The notes beneath the pieces were generated by a model. That model was not told the DNA's origin, ran no database searches, and was given only the letters and a program-made list of their open reading frames with translations. Positions 33,903 through 43,090 of a DNA stretch of 64,000 nucleotides are shown one piece after another. Numbering within the stretch: position 1 is the first letter of the stretch; each line of letters begins with the position of its first letter. Origin of the DNA: Aliitabrizicola sp031408575 (GTDB taxonomy: Bacteria > Pseudomonadota > Alphaproteobacteria > Rhodobacterales > Rhodobacteraceae); NCBI GenBank assembly GCA_031408575.1, contig JANNWS010000101.1:1-64000 (forward strand). The letters are read 5' to 3'. The translations under genes and the position numbers were made by a program.

Positions 33903-33961
33903 CCCTTAGGCAACGGAAGAAATGCGGGTGGAGTTTTCGAGGCAGCATGCCGCCGGTGTCG

Positions 33962-34855
33962 TTACGGCCTTTGCGCGCCCTCGCGGTTCAGTGTGACTGC
34001 ATAGAGACCTGTCGTCGCCGTGATGAAAAGCTGATGCTTCGCGCGCCCGCCAAAGCAGATGTTGGACACCAGTTCCGGCACAAGGATCTTGCCCAGCAGC
34101 GTGCCATCGGGGGCAATGCAGTGAACGCCGTCCGCAGCCGAGGACCAAAGGTTGCCATCGGTATCTGTGCGGACGCCGTCGGCGCAACCGGGGGCTATGG
34201 TGTGAAAAACCTCGCCACCCGAAAGGCGATGGCCGTCAACGCTGAACGCGCGGATATGCTGCGGATCTGGATGAAACAGGCGGCCGGTGTCGGCGACGTA
34301 AAGCCGGGTTTCGTCGGGGGAAAACGCAAGGCCATTGGGGCAGTTGAAGTCGGTCAGGACCGCCTTGATGCTGCCTGAAGGGTCAACGCGATAGACTTGG
34401 CAAGGCAGTTCCGGTTCTGACTTGAAACCCTCATAATTGGTTATGATACCATAATGTGGATCGGTGAACCAGATCGCGCCATCTGATGTCACCACGACAT
34501 CATTGGGAGAGTTGAATCGCTTGCCCTGATAGCTGTCGGCAATCACGGTGATGGACCCGTCAAGTTCGGTCCGCGACACGCGGCGGGTGCCATGTTCGCA
34601 CGAGATCAATCGACCCTCGCGGTCACGTGTGTGGCCATTGGCGTAGTTCGACGGCGCACGGAACGTTGTCAGGCCGTGGCCCGGCGTATAGCGCAGGATG
34701 CGATTGTTCGGGATGTCCGAGAACAGCAGGCAATTCGCGTCACCGAACCAGACCGGCCCTTCGGCCCAGTCAAAACCGGTGGCGAGTTGCTTGACGGGCG
34801 CGTTGCCCATGACAAAGGCGTTGAAGCGTGGGTCGATCGTAACAAAGAAGGGCAT
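33962..34855 (-). CDS. SMP-30/gluconolactonase family protein
   Basis: A six-bladed beta-propeller lactonase of 297 residues. Signature parts: EGPVWFGDANCLLFSDIPNNRILRY (metal Glu), FNSPNDVVVTSDGAIWFTDPHYG (Asn), CPNGLAFSPDETRLYVADTG (Asn and Asp), and APGCADGVRTDTDGNLWSS (Asp). These match the Ca/Zn ligands of gluconolactonases. Its place next to an L-idonate-type dehydrogenase, a 2-hydroxyacid dehydrogenase and gluconokinase suggests that it opens a sugar lactone to the aldonate that the other enzymes use. Confidence 0.88.
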   Translation of the reverse strand: MPFFVTIDPRFNAFVMGNAPVKQLATGFDWAEGPVWFGDANCLLFSDIPNNRILRYTPGHGLTTFRAPSNYANGHTRDREGRLISCEHGTRRVSRTELDGSITVIADSYQGKRFNSPNDVVVTSDGAIWFTDPHYGIITNYEGFKSEPELPCQVYRVDPSGSIKAVLTDFNCPNGLAFSPDETRLYVADTGRLFHPDPQHIRAFSVDGHRLSGGEVFHTIAPGCADGVRTDTDGNLWSSAADGVHCIAPDGTLLGKILVPELVSNICFGGRAKHQLFITATTGLYAVTLNREGAQRP

Positions 34856-34888
34856 CGGGGCGCGTCCTTTCGGCTAAAGGCAACCGGT

Positions 34889-35920
34889 TCAGCTAAAGGC
34901 TATCTGGGCTTTCATCGCCTGCGTTCGGTCGTTTGCCAGTGTGAACGCATCAACGGCGCTGGCAAGGGGCAGGGTGTGGGTGATCAGCGGTTTCACGTCA
35001 ATCAGTCCCGCCCGCATCATGCCAACCCCGGTGGCGAATTCGCCGTGAAAACGGAACGAGCCGCGCAGGTCAAGCTCCTTCGCTGTCAGCGCCTGCATCG
35101 GGATGGTCATGTCGCCGCCGAAACCCAGTTGCAGGATGATGCCGCGCGGGCGCAGCGCGGGGATGGCAGTTGCGAGGGCAGCGGCGGCACCGGAACATTC
35201 AAAAAGCACATCGAAGTGGCCCTTGTCGGCAGTATAGGGCGAAAGGCCATCGGGTGTGGAGGCGATGTTGATTGTGTGGTCTGCACCGACCTTTCCGGCA
35301 AGGCCAAGAGTGAAGTCCGACAGGTCGGTGGCCACGATTTCCGCCGCTCCGGCGCGGCGGGCTGCCAGAATGGCGAGGCAACCGATGGGGCCGCAGCCAG
35401 TCACCAGCACACGCTTGCCCAGCATCTGGCCCCCGCGAATGGTGGCGTGAAGCACGACGGCGAGGGGTTCGGCCATTGCGGCCTCTCCCGGTGTCAGGCC
35501 GTCCGCAGGAATGCATTGGGTGGCATCGGCAACAAGGCGTTCACGAAAGGCGCCCTGAATATGCGGGAAGGGCATGGCGCTGCCGTAAAAGCGCATGTTG
35601 ACGCAGTGGCTGGCCAGCCCTTCGAGACAAAAGCGGCAGGTGCCGCAAGGGCGTGAGGGTGAGACGGCGACCAGTTGGCCTTTGGTCAGGCCTGTTACGC
35701 CGGGGCCGAGGGTTTCGACATGGGCCGATACCTCATGCCCCAGAATCATCGGTTCGCGCAGGCGGGTCGTGCCAAATCCGCCGTGGTTGTAATAGTGCAG
35801 GTCCGATCCGCAGATGCCGCCGGTGGCAAGGCGCAAGCCGACCTGACCGGGGCCGGGGTCGTCGCAAGGCCTTTCCTCGAGACGAAGGTCTTTTGCGCCG
35901 TGGATGACAATGGTTTTCAT
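34889..35920 (-). CDS. idnD: Zinc-dependent alcohol dehydrogenase, L-idonate 5-dehydrogenase-like
   Basis: 343 residues of the medium-chain dehydrogenase family. Catalytic zinc Cys in GGICGSDLHYY, His-Glu in ILGHEVSAHVE, and a structural zinc cluster CGTCRFCLEGLASHC. Cofactor fold: TGCGPIGCLAILAARRAGAAEIVATDL. L-Idonate 5-dehydrogenase converts L-idonate to 5-keto-D-gluconate; the context with an SDR of gluconate 5-dehydrogenase type and gluconokinase agrees. Its start overlaps by one base the stop of the upstream hydroxyacid dehydrogenase. Confidence 0.82.
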   Translation of the reverse strand: MKTIVIHGAKDLRLEERPCDDPGPGQVGLRLATGGICGSDLHYYNHGGFGTTRLREPMILGHEVSAHVETLGPGVTGLTKGQLVAVSPSRPCGTCRFCLEGLASHCVNMRFYGSAMPFPHIQGAFRERLVADATQCIPADGLTPGEAAMAEPLAVVLHATIRGGQMLGKRVLVTGCGPIGCLAILAARRAGAAEIVATDLSDFTLGLAGKVGADHTINIASTPDGLSPYTADKGHFDVLFECSGAAAALATAIPALRPRGIILQLGFGGDMTIPMQALTAKELDLRGSFRFHGEFATGVGMMRAGLIDVKPLITHTLPLASAVDAFTLANDRTQAMKAQIAFS

Positions 35921-36864
35921 CAGGTGACCGGGGTGAGAAGTGGTTGGCCTGCGAAATGAGCGGTCAGGTTGTCGCGCACCAGCTGGCCCATCGCCTTGCG
36001 GGTTTCAACCGTGCCGGACGCGACATGGGGTTGCAAAAGGACATTGTCCAGCGCGAGGAAGCGCGGGTTCAGGTTCGGCTCACCCTCGAACACGTCAAGC
36101 GCGGCAGAGCCGATGACGCGGGATTCCAGAGCGTCAAGCAGGGCAGTTTCGTCGATGTTGGCAGCGCGCGAGATGTTGATGAGCATGCCCTCTGGTCCAA
36201 GGGCCATCAGGACGGCGGCGTTGACGATGTGGCGCGTCGCGGCTGAAGCCGCGAGCGTGACAAACAGGAAATCCGAGCGGGCCGCGAGTGCCGCCGGGTC
36301 GGGGATGTAAGCCCATTCCCTTGACACCGATTTGGGCGCACGCGCGGAATATGCGATATCCATGCCGAAGCCCTGCAGGCGGTTGGCCACCGCAAGCCCG
36401 ATGGCCCCAAGTCCGAGGATGCCTGCCCGCCGCCCCCAGACCCGACGTTGCAGCGGATAGCCTCCTTTGGCCCATGACCCGTCACGGGTAAATTTCTCTG
36501 CCCCGACCATGCCGCGCGACAGGCAGATCATCATTCCGATCGCCAGATCGGCACAGTCTCCGGTCAGCACATCGGGCGTGTTGGTGACGCTGATCCCGCG
36601 GGCGCGGCAGCCAACCATATCGACGGCATCATATCCCACGCCATAGACCGCGATCAGTTCAAGGTTTGGGCAGGCCGCTATCATCGTGGCCGAAGCGCCA
36701 AGGTCGCCGCGGGTGGCGATGGCACGGATTTGCGGGCCGTGCTGGGCAAGGAAGGCGGACTTGTCTGGCGCGTCAAACAGCCGGTGAACGGTGAAGGCGG
36801 CCTCAAGCGGGGCCTGATCCCATGCGGGAAGGGTGCCGACCTGAAGGATTTGGGGATGGGTCAT
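35920..36864 (-). CDS. D-isomer-specific 2-hydroxyacid dehydrogenase (GhrB-like)
   Basis: 314 residues. NAD(P)-binding GLGAIGLAVANRL, arginine-motif ISRAANIDETALLDAL and catalytic His in LQPHVASGTVETRKAMG are in order, with catalytic Arg/Glu. Such enzymes reduce glyoxylate, hydroxypyruvate or 2-keto-D-gluconate. It is the first gene of the minus-strand arm of the sugar acid locus and starts 85 bases from the divergent SDR. 2-ketogluconate reduction would suit the other genes. Confidence 0.85.
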   Translation of the reverse strand: MTHPQILQVGTLPAWDQAPLEAAFTVHRLFDAPDKSAFLAQHGPQIRAIATRGDLGASATMIAACPNLELIAVYGVGYDAVDMVGCRARGISVTNTPDVLTGDCADLAIGMMICLSRGMVGAEKFTRDGSWAKGGYPLQRRVWGRRAGILGLGAIGLAVANRLQGFGMDIAYSARAPKSVSREWAYIPDPAALAARSDFLFVTLAASAATRHIVNAAVLMALGPEGMLINISRAANIDETALLDALESRVIGSAALDVFEGEPNLNPRFLALDNVLLQPHVASGTVETRKAMGQLVRDNLTAHFAGQPLLTPVT

Positions 36865-36879
36865 GGGTCGGATCGCGCC

Positions 36880-36909
36880 TTGACAGGGGATGTTATCGAT
36901 AACTTAAAT
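36880..36909 (+). promoter_or_regulatory. Promoter with LacI-type palindromic operator
   Basis: TTGACA (36880-36885) and TTAAAT (36904-36909) are 18 bases apart and could be the -35 and -10 boxes of the SDR-gluconokinase arm. Between them lies the perfect palindrome GTTATCGATAAC (36892-36903), with the even, CG-centred symmetry of LacI-family sites. The LacI regulator at 38191 is the likely ligand, and the site also lies 28 bases before the divergent gene. Confidence 0.7.
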
Positions 36910-36948
36910 AGTGCAAGCGAGGCTGTCGAGATGAAAAGCGGGGACGGA

Positions 36949-37701
36949 ATGGTGCAGGGTCTGTTTGATCTGACGGGAAAGCGGGCGCTAATCACCGGAT
37001 CGTCGCAGGGTATCGGCCTTGCGCTGGCAACCGGCCTTGCGGCGGCGGGGGCCGAGGTGGTGTTGAATGGTCGCGATGCGGCGAAGCTGGCTGCGGCAGC
37101 GGACGGGCTGGGGGCACGGTCGCTGACCTTTGATGCGACCGACCATGCCGCGGTACGCGCGGCGGTGGACGGGTTCGAGGCCGATGTCGGTGCAATTGAT
37201 ATTCTCGTGAACAACGCCGGAATGCAGCACCGTGCGCCACTTGAGGAATTCCCTGCCGAGGCGTTCGAGCGGTTGCTGCGGACCAATATCTCGACCGTGT
37301 TCAACGTGGGTCAGGCCGTGGCGCGTCACATGATCGGGCGTGGTGAGGGCAAGATCATAAACATCGGGTCCGTGCAGACCGCGCTCGCGCGTCCGGGGAT
37401 CGCGCCCTACACCGCGACCAAGGGCGCGGTGGGGAACCTGACGAAAGGCATGGCTACCGACTGGGCGAAGTACGGGCTGCAATGCAATGCCATCGCGCCG
37501 GGGTATTTCGATACGCCGTTGAATGCGGCATTGGTAGCAGACCCGGCGTTTACAGCGTGGCTGGAAAAGCGCACGCCTGCCGGGCGCTGGGGGCGGGTGG
37601 AAGAATTGGTGGGGGCCTGCGTTTTTCTGGCCTCGGCGGCCTCGTCATTTGTGAATGGACATGTGCTTTATGTTGACGGCGGTATCACGGCCTCGCTCTG
37701 A
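36949..37701 (+). CDS. SDR family oxidoreductase, gluconate 5-dehydrogenase-like
   Basis: 250 residues from ATG 36949 (GGGGACGGA before it); another in-frame ATG is at 36931. Typical SDR: cofactor motif TGSSQGIGLALA, NNAGMQHRAPLEEF, catalytic Ser in GSVQTALAR and YTATKGA, and the C-terminal GGITASL. This resembles gluconate 5-dehydrogenases (IdnO), which reduce 5-keto-D-gluconate to D-gluconate. gntK starts two bases after its stop, so they form an operon under the palindromic operator. Confidence 0.85.
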   Translation: MVQGLFDLTGKRALITGSSQGIGLALATGLAAAGAEVVLNGRDAAKLAAAADGLGARSLTFDATDHAAVRAAVDGFEADVGAIDILVNNAGMQHRAPLEEFPAEAFERLLRTNISTVFNVGQAVARHMIGRGEGKIINIGSVQTALARPGIAPYTATKGAVGNLTKGMATDWAKYGLQCNAIAPGYFDTPLNAALVADPAFTAWLEKRTPAGRWGRVEELVGACVFLASAASSFVNGHVLYVDGGITASL

Positions 37702-37702
37702 C

Positions 37703-38194
37703 ATGCCGTGCCGGATGGTGGTGATGGGTGTGTCGGGATGCGGAAAGTCGACAGTGGGAGCGGCTTTGGCTGCCCGGCTCGGGGCCAGCTATGTTGATGG
37801 TGACGATCTGCATCCACAGGCGAATATCGCCAAGATGAGCCGGGGAGAGCCGCTGAGCGACGATGACCGTTGGCCCTGGCTGACGCTGGTCGGACGCGCG
37901 CTGGCAGGTGATGGGGTGCGGATCATCGGGTGTTCCGCCTTGAAACGCCGCTACCGCGACCAGATCCGGCAAGAAGCCGGCGGGCCGGTGACCGTCATTC
38001 ATCTGGCGGGGTCACAGGCGGTGATCGCGGCGCGGATGGCGTCGCGGACCGGGCATTTCATGCCGACGGGGCTGCTGACCAGCCAGTTCGCGGCACTGGA
38101 GCCGCCGGGGACTGGTGAGGACGCTGTGACGGTCGATATCGGCCAGCCTTTCGATGCGGTGATCGATGCGATTGTCGCGGGGCTGGGTGCGTGA
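37703..38194 (+). CDS. gntK: Gluconokinase
   Basis: 163 residues from ATG 37703. Phosphorylates D-gluconate to 6-phosphogluconate. P-loop GVSGCGKSTVG is at residue 9, followed by YVDGDDLHPQANIAKMSRGEPLSDDDRWPWL, the clear GntK signature, then CSALKRRYRDQIR and MASRTGHFMPTGLLTSQFAALEPPG. Its end overlaps by four bases the GTG start of the LacI regulator. Confidence 0.94.
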   Translation: MPCRMVVMGVSGCGKSTVGAALAARLGASYVDGDDLHPQANIAKMSRGEPLSDDDRWPWLTLVGRALAGDGVRIIGCSALKRRYRDQIRQEAGGPVTVIHLAGSQAVIAARMASRTGHFMPTGLLTSQFAALEPPGTGEDAVTVDIGQPFDAVIDAIVAGLGA

Positions 38195-39201
38195 CTCGCA
38201 AACCGCCGACGATGGCCGATATCGCGCGGGAAACCGGCGTCTCGCCGATGACCGTTTCCCGCGCATTCAAGCGTGACGGGGCGGTTGGTGCGGAACGGCG
38301 GGCGGAGATTCTGGCGGTGGCTGAACGGCTGGGCTATGTGTTCGACAGCACGGCATCCAATCTGCGGTCCCAGCGGACGGATTTCGTGGCTGTGACCATC
38401 CCTTCGATCAACAACGCGAATTTCGCCGACACGGTGCGCGGCCTGACCGAAGGATTGGCGGAGCGCGGTTTGCAGATCCTGCTCGGGGCCACGAACTATG
38501 ACATCCACGATGAAGAACGGCTGATCGAGCAACTGCTGCGCCGCAGGCCCGAGGCGATTGTAGTGACCGGCGGGAGGCATACCCAGCGGGCGCGGCGATT
38601 GCTGGCGAACGCGGGCAGTCCTGTGGTCGAAACATGGGATCTGCCCGCCGATCCTCTGGGGCATGTGGTGGGGTTTTCCAATGCGGATGCGGTGCGCGGG
38701 ATGGTCGATCACTTTGTTGCCGCAGGCTACCGGCGGATTGCGTTCATCGGTGGGGATGCCGATCGCGATACGCGCGGAACCGACCGGCGGGCGGGGTTCA
38801 TCACGGCCATGGCAAAGCGGGGTCTGGACGCCACGCGGCTGATCGCGGCGGGGGTACCGCCGATTTCGATGCGCGAGGGGGCCGACGCGATGGCCCTGCT
38901 GCTGGACCAGTTCCCTGAAACCGAAGCGGTGATCTGCGTCTCGGACCTCTCGGCGTTCGGCGCGCTGACGGAGTGTCAGCGTCGCGGCGTGGACGTACCC
39001 GGACGGATTGCGATTGCAGGGTTCGGCGATTTCGAGTTGGCGGCGGTTTCGGTGCCAAGCCTGACCACGATCAACGCCTTTGCAATCGACATCGGACGGC
39101 GGACGGCGGGGGTCATCCTGGATGTGCTGGACGGTCGGCAAAACGAGCCTGCGAAAATCGTGATTGCACCCGAGTTGATCGTGCGAGGCAGCAGTCGCTA
39201 A
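38191..39201 (+). CDS. LacI-family transcriptional repressor of the sugar acid locus
   Basis: 336 residues from GTG 38191 (GTGA overlap with gntK). The N-terminal helix-turn-helix TMADIARETGVSPMTVSRAFKRDGAVGAERRAEIL is typical of GntR/IdnR-like LacI members, and the rest is a periplasmic-binding-like domain (AEAVICVSDLSAFGALTECQRRG region, IAIAGFGDFELAAVSVPSLTTI). It ends the operon, so it is likely autoregulated through GTTATCGATAAC. Ligand probably gluconate or its 6-phosphate. Confidence 0.92.
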   Translation: MTRKPPTMADIARETGVSPMTVSRAFKRDGAVGAERRAEILAVAERLGYVFDSTASNLRSQRTDFVAVTIPSINNANFADTVRGLTEGLAERGLQILLGATNYDIHDEERLIEQLLRRRPEAIVVTGGRHTQRARRLLANAGSPVVETWDLPADPLGHVVGFSNADAVRGMVDHFVAAGYRRIAFIGGDADRDTRGTDRRAGFITAMAKRGLDATRLIAAGVPPISMREGADAMALLLDQFPETEAVICVSDLSAFGALTECQRRGVDVPGRIAIAGFGDFELAAVSVPSLTTINAFAIDIGRRTAGVILDVLDGRQNEPAKIVIAPELIVRGSSR

Positions 39202-39252
39202 GTCGTCACTGCATTGCGCGCATCAGAACGACCACTCGTTTCCTTTTGAATG

Positions 39253-40647
39253 TCAGCTATCGTACCGCGTGGCCCCCCTTCGGCGTTCGTCGACCGGCTG
39301 GCTGAGGATCGCTGCGTGGTGCGCACGCTGGTCGCAACTGGCGCGTGGGCAGATGCGGCAGTTGATGCCGATCTGGGTCATGCGCGCGCCCGTGACGGTG
39401 AACTGTTCGGCATAGCCGATCTCGGGCGCATGCTCGATCGTACAGCCCATCGCGACCGACAGGCGATTGTCCTGCGCGTGACGGGCGAAGGTGGGGCGGT
39501 CCACAGTGCGGGAAAATACGAAATACTGACTGCTGTCGGGCATTTCCACGAATTGCGGCACGATGCGACCGGGCGTTCGGAATGAGGTATGCACCTCAAG
39601 CCGGGGGCAAGCACCGCCATGTTCGGCAAGGTGGAAGTCGGTCGAGTTGAACCGCTTGGTCACATTGCCCGCCTTGTCGATCCGCAGGAAGAAGAACGGC
39701 ACACCCTGGGCGCCTTCGCGTTGCAGGGTGGTCGCGCGGTGGCAGGCTTGCTCGAAGCTGACACCGAAACGGGTTGCGAGGTGGTCGAAATCGTATTTCG
39801 ACGCGCGCGCCTCGGCAAGGAATGGGCCATAGGGCATGATGACGGCGGCGGCGAAGTAGTTGGCCAGCTCGACACGGGCGCGGGCTATGCCCCTTGCATC
39901 AGTGATACCGGACCGGGCAACCAGTGTGTCAAACAGTGAACGCTGCTCCAGCAGGCCCGCGACGTGGACAAGCTGGAACGTCCGGTTGGGGTGGTCAAGC
40001 GCCTCGGACAGCAGAATCTGGTTCTGTGCTTCGTCATGGCGGCGCAGCGTGTTGGGCAGGTCGGCGACCGGCACGACGCGCACGGTGATGCCAAGCCGTT
40101 CGCGCAGGCGGCGCTTTATCAGGGAATAGACCTCATCCGTCTCGATCGGGGTATCGCCCCAGAAGACGCCCGACGCCTCTTCCAGTTCGCGAAAGTGGTT
40201 GCGATGGCGACGAAAGAAGTTGTGGACCGCCGCTTCGGGCGATGAGCCGAGGACGGTTTCGGTGCCCGACAGCGATAGCAACTGATCGGTCGCTGTCTGG
40301 TAGGCGCGGTGCAGCGCAAGGAATGCCTGCGCCAGTGTCGGGCTGTGAACAAGTGCCGCCCGGATCTCGGTCAAGTCGGGGCGGGCGGCGTCGAACAGCG
40401 GATCCTGAATGATGGCGCGCAGATCGGCCAGCTGGCTGGTGCCACCGTCTTCGGCAATCTCGCGCCAGTCGATGCCATAGACTTCAAAGAGCCGCAGCAT
40501 GACCGGAACTGAAACGGAGCGTTCGTTATTTTCCAACAGGTTGACATAGGAGGTGCTGATGCCCAAGGCGCGGGCCATTGCCCCCTGTGTCTCGCTGCGC
40601 TCCAGCCGCAGACGACGTAGATGGGGGCCGATGAAGGTTTTCTGCAT
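39253..40647 (-). CDS. Short-chain fatty acyl-CoA regulator (ScfR family) with XRE HTH
   Basis: 464 residues from the ATG at 40647; a GTG at 40659 is a possible earlier start. N-terminal XRE helix-turn-helix (IGPHLRRLRLERSETQGAMARALGISTSYVNLLENNERSVS), a middle ImmA/IrrE-like part (VELANYFAAAVIMPYGPFLAEARASKYDFDHLATRFGVSFEQACHR) and a C-terminal acyl-CoA sensor with CRICPRASCDQRAH. This is the organisation of PccR, which controls propionyl-CoA assimilation in Rhodobacter sphaeroides. Here the gene is divergent from malyl-CoA lyase, so it may control that operon. Confidence 0.9.
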   Translation of the reverse strand: MQKTFIGPHLRRLRLERSETQGAMARALGISTSYVNLLENNERSVSVPVMLRLFEVYGIDWREIAEDGGTSQLADLRAIIQDPLFDAARPDLTEIRAALVHSPTLAQAFLALHRAYQTATDQLLSLSGTETVLGSSPEAAVHNFFRRHRNHFRELEEASGVFWGDTPIETDEVYSLIKRRLRERLGITVRVVPVADLPNTLRRHDEAQNQILLSEALDHPNRTFQLVHVAGLLEQRSLFDTLVARSGITDARGIARARVELANYFAAAVIMPYGPFLAEARASKYDFDHLATRFGVSFEQACHRATTLQREGAQGVPFFFLRIDKAGNVTKRFNSTDFHLAEHGGACPRLEVHTSFRTPGRIVPQFVEMPDSSQYFVFSRTVDRPTFARHAQDNRLSVAMGCTIEHAPEIGYAEQFTVTGARMTQIGINCRICPRASCDQRAHHAAILSQPVDERRRGATRYDS

Positions 40648-40687
40648 ATCGCTGAACACTATTTTCAGGTTTGTGGAATTTATATTG

Positions 40688-40709
40688 TTACAAAAATTGC
40701 ACTTTGTAA
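40688..40709. promoter_or_regulatory. Inverted repeat between the ScfR-type regulator and malyl-CoA lyase
   Basis: TTACAAA (40688-40694) and TTTGTAA (40703-40709) form a 7-bp inverted repeat with an 8-base spacer, in an A+T-rich spot of the 222-base divergent gap. ScfR proteins such as PccR are described as binding TTTGCAAA-like half-sites, so this is a candidate operator. Confidence 0.5.
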
Positions 40710-40869
40710 ATTCTCGCGTTTACAGCAGGACGTGCTTTCAGTTTGCACACCGGGCGCTGGGTGGCATGACCGAAGCGATCGGCACAAGTAGGGCCGCCCG
40801 AAGGTTTCATGCCCGTCCCCGTCGGTCTAAGCTGCACCCCGCTGCCAACAAACCGGAACAGGAAGAACA

Positions 40870-41811
40870 ATGAGCCACACACTTTTCCCGCTGCGCGTCC
40901 AGCGGCTGCAACGCTCGGAACTTGCGGTGCCCGCATCGAACCCGTCGATGATCGACAAGGCGGCGGAAGGCCCGGCGGACTATGTGTTCCTGGATCTGGA
41001 AGATGCAGTGGCACCGCCGGAAAAAGAGCAGGCCCGCAAGAACGCGGTGCAGGCACTGAATGACATCGACTGGGCGGGCAAGGGCAAGACGGTTTCGGTG
41101 CGGATCAACGGGCTGGATACGCATTACATGTACCGCGACGTGGTCGATATCATGGAGCAGGCGGGAAGCCGCGTGCATACGCTTCTGGTGCCGAAAGTGG
41201 GCGTGCCGGCCGATCTTTACATGGTCGAGGCAATGGTGAACCAGATCGAGCAGGGCAAGGGCCATACCACCCGCGTCGGGCTTGAGGCGCTGATTGAAAC
41301 AGCGCTGGGCATGGCGAATGTCGAGGCGATCGCACAGTTCGGTGGCCGGCTTGAGGCGCTGCACTTCGGGGTGGCGGATTATTCGGCCAGCATGCGGGCG
41401 CGCACGACGAACATTGGCGGGCTGAACCCGCATTATCCGGGTGATCAGTGGCATGCGGCGATCAGCCGGATGGTCATCGCCTGCCGCGCTTACGGCTTGC
41501 GAGCAATCGACGGCCCGTTCGGCGATTTCAGCGATCCCGAAGGCTACAAGGACGGCGCGCGGCGCGCGGCAGCGCTGGGGTGCGAGGGGAAATGGGCGAT
41601 CCACCCGTCGCAGGTGGCCTATGCGAACGAGGTATTCTCGCCGCTGGAGTCCGAAGTGACCAAGGCGCGGCGGATCATCGAGGAGCTTCGCAAGGCCGAG
41701 GCGCAGGGCAAGGGTGCGGCGTCACTTGATGGCAAGATGATCGATGCGGCATCCGAAAAGATGGCGAACAACGTGCTGGTGCTGGCCGCGGCCATCGCGG
41801 CCAAGGGCTGA
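40870..41811 (+). CDS. mcl1: L-malyl-CoA / beta-methylmalyl-CoA lyase
   Basis: 313 residues of the CitE-like family. It cleaves L-malyl-CoA to acetyl-CoA and glyoxylate and beta-methylmalyl-CoA to propionyl-CoA and glyoxylate, as in the ethylmalonyl-CoA pathway. Motifs: RSELAVPASNPSMIDKAA, FLDLEDAVAPPEKEQAR (Mg and CoA), LVPKVGVPADLYMVEAMV, GLEALIETALGMANVEAIA (Glu) and IDGPFGDFSDPEGYKD. It stands 96 bases before the malate-CoA ligase genes, so malate can be turned into malyl-CoA and then split. Confidence 0.93.
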   Translation: MSHTLFPLRVQRLQRSELAVPASNPSMIDKAAEGPADYVFLDLEDAVAPPEKEQARKNAVQALNDIDWAGKGKTVSVRINGLDTHYMYRDVVDIMEQAGSRVHTLLVPKVGVPADLYMVEAMVNQIEQGKGHTTRVGLEALIETALGMANVEAIAQFGGRLEALHFGVADYSASMRARTTNIGGLNPHYPGDQWHAAISRMVIACRAYGLRAIDGPFGDFSDPEGYKDGARRAAALGCEGKWAIHPSQVAYANEVFSPLESEVTKARRIIEELRKAEAQGKGAASLDGKMIDAASEKMANNVLVLAAAIAAKG

Positions 41812-41907
41812 AACCGGAGGCTCATCGGCCCTTGTGGGCCTCTTCGCCGCTGCGAAGACTGACCGAATGGGAGGGATGAGCGCACGAAAACGGGGGAGAG
41901 AGCGCAG

Positions 41908-43080
41908 ATGGACATTCACGAATATCAGGCCAAGGAGATTCTCGCGCGCTTTGGCGTGCCGGTGCCGCGCGGCGGGCTGGCCTATTCGCCCGAACAGGCG
42001 GGCTACCGTGCGCGCGAGTTGGGCGGATCGGCCTGGGTGGTCAAGGCGCAGATCCATTCCGGTGGTCGCGGCGCAGCAGGTGGCGTGAAGTTGTGCCGGG
42101 ATGAGCATGAGGTGGCCGCATTTGCCGCCACGTTGTTTGGCAAACAACTGGTGACCAAGCAGACTGATGCGAATGGGAAGGGCGTCTACCGCGTCTGGGT
42201 CGAAGCCGCGTCGGACATCGCACAAGAGCTGTATCTGGGCTTTGTTCTGGACCGCACCTCCGAGCGGATCATGATCGTCGCCTCCGCCCATGGCGGCATG
42301 GAGATCGAGGATATTGCCGAGGATGATCCCGGCTCGCTCAAGCGCATGTCAATCGACCCGGCCGTGGGCCTGAGCGAGTTTCAGGCGCGCGAACTGGCCT
42401 TTGGCCTCGGGTTGAAATCGGGTCAGGTGGCACAGATGGTGGCGATCCTGCGTGCATGTTACCGCGCCTATCGCGATCTGGATGCGACGATGGTCGAGAT
42501 CAATCCGCTGGTCATCACGGGCACGGGTGATCTGGTGGCGCTGGATGCCAAAATGAGTTTTGACACCAACGCGTTGTTCCGGCAGCAGCAAGTGGCCGAA
42601 CTGCGCGATCGCAGTCAGGAAGACCCGCGCGAGTCGACCGCCGGAGATTATGGGCTGGCCTATGTCGGTCTGGACGGTGACATCGGCTGCATCATCAACG
42701 GCGCGGGCCTTGCGATGGCGACGATGGACATGATCAAGCTGGCGGGCGGTGAACCTGCGAATTTCCTCGACATCGGCGGGGGTGCCAGCCCTGAGCGGGT
42801 TGTGCGCGCCTTCCGCACCGTGCTTGCCGACCGGAACGTCAGCGTCATTCTGGTGAACATCTTTGCCGGGATCAATCGCTGCGACTGGGTGGCCGAGGGG
42901 GTGGTGCAAGCCTACCGCGAGGTCGGGCTGAGCCTGCCGGTCGTGGTCCGGCTGGCCGGCACCAACGTGGAAGAGGGTAACCGGATTCTTCAGGCATCGG
43001 GCCTGCCGCTGATCACTGCCGACACGCTGGCAGAGGCGGCCGAAAAGGCCGTCGCCGCCCGTAACAAACTCGCCGCCTGA
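41908..43080 (+). CDS. mtkA: Malate-CoA ligase (malate thiokinase) beta subunit
   Basis: 390 residues, ATP-grasp fold, homologous to succinyl-CoA synthetase beta. N-terminus MDIHEYQAKEILARFGVPVPRG, AWVVKAQIHSGGRGAAGGVKL, MVEINPLVITGTGDLVALDAKMSFD (Mg ligands Asn and Asp), and GGGASPERVVRAF. Assignment as malate rather than succinate ligase rests on the neighbours mcl1 and mtkB; the sequence alone would allow SucC. It is ten bases before mtkB. Confidence 0.88.
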   Translation: MDIHEYQAKEILARFGVPVPRGGLAYSPEQAGYRARELGGSAWVVKAQIHSGGRGAAGGVKLCRDEHEVAAFAATLFGKQLVTKQTDANGKGVYRVWVEAASDIAQELYLGFVLDRTSERIMIVASAHGGMEIEDIAEDDPGSLKRMSIDPAVGLSEFQARELAFGLGLKSGQVAQMVAILRACYRAYRDLDATMVEINPLVITGTGDLVALDAKMSFDTNALFRQQQVAELRDRSQEDPRESTAGDYGLAYVGLDGDIGCIINGAGLAMATMDMIKLAGGEPANFLDIGGGASPERVVRAFRTVLADRNVSVILVNIFAGINRCDWVAEGVVQAYREVGLSLPVVVRLAGTNVEEGNRILQASGLPLITADTLAEAAEKAVAARNKLAA

Positions 43081-43090
43081 GGAGGAACAC

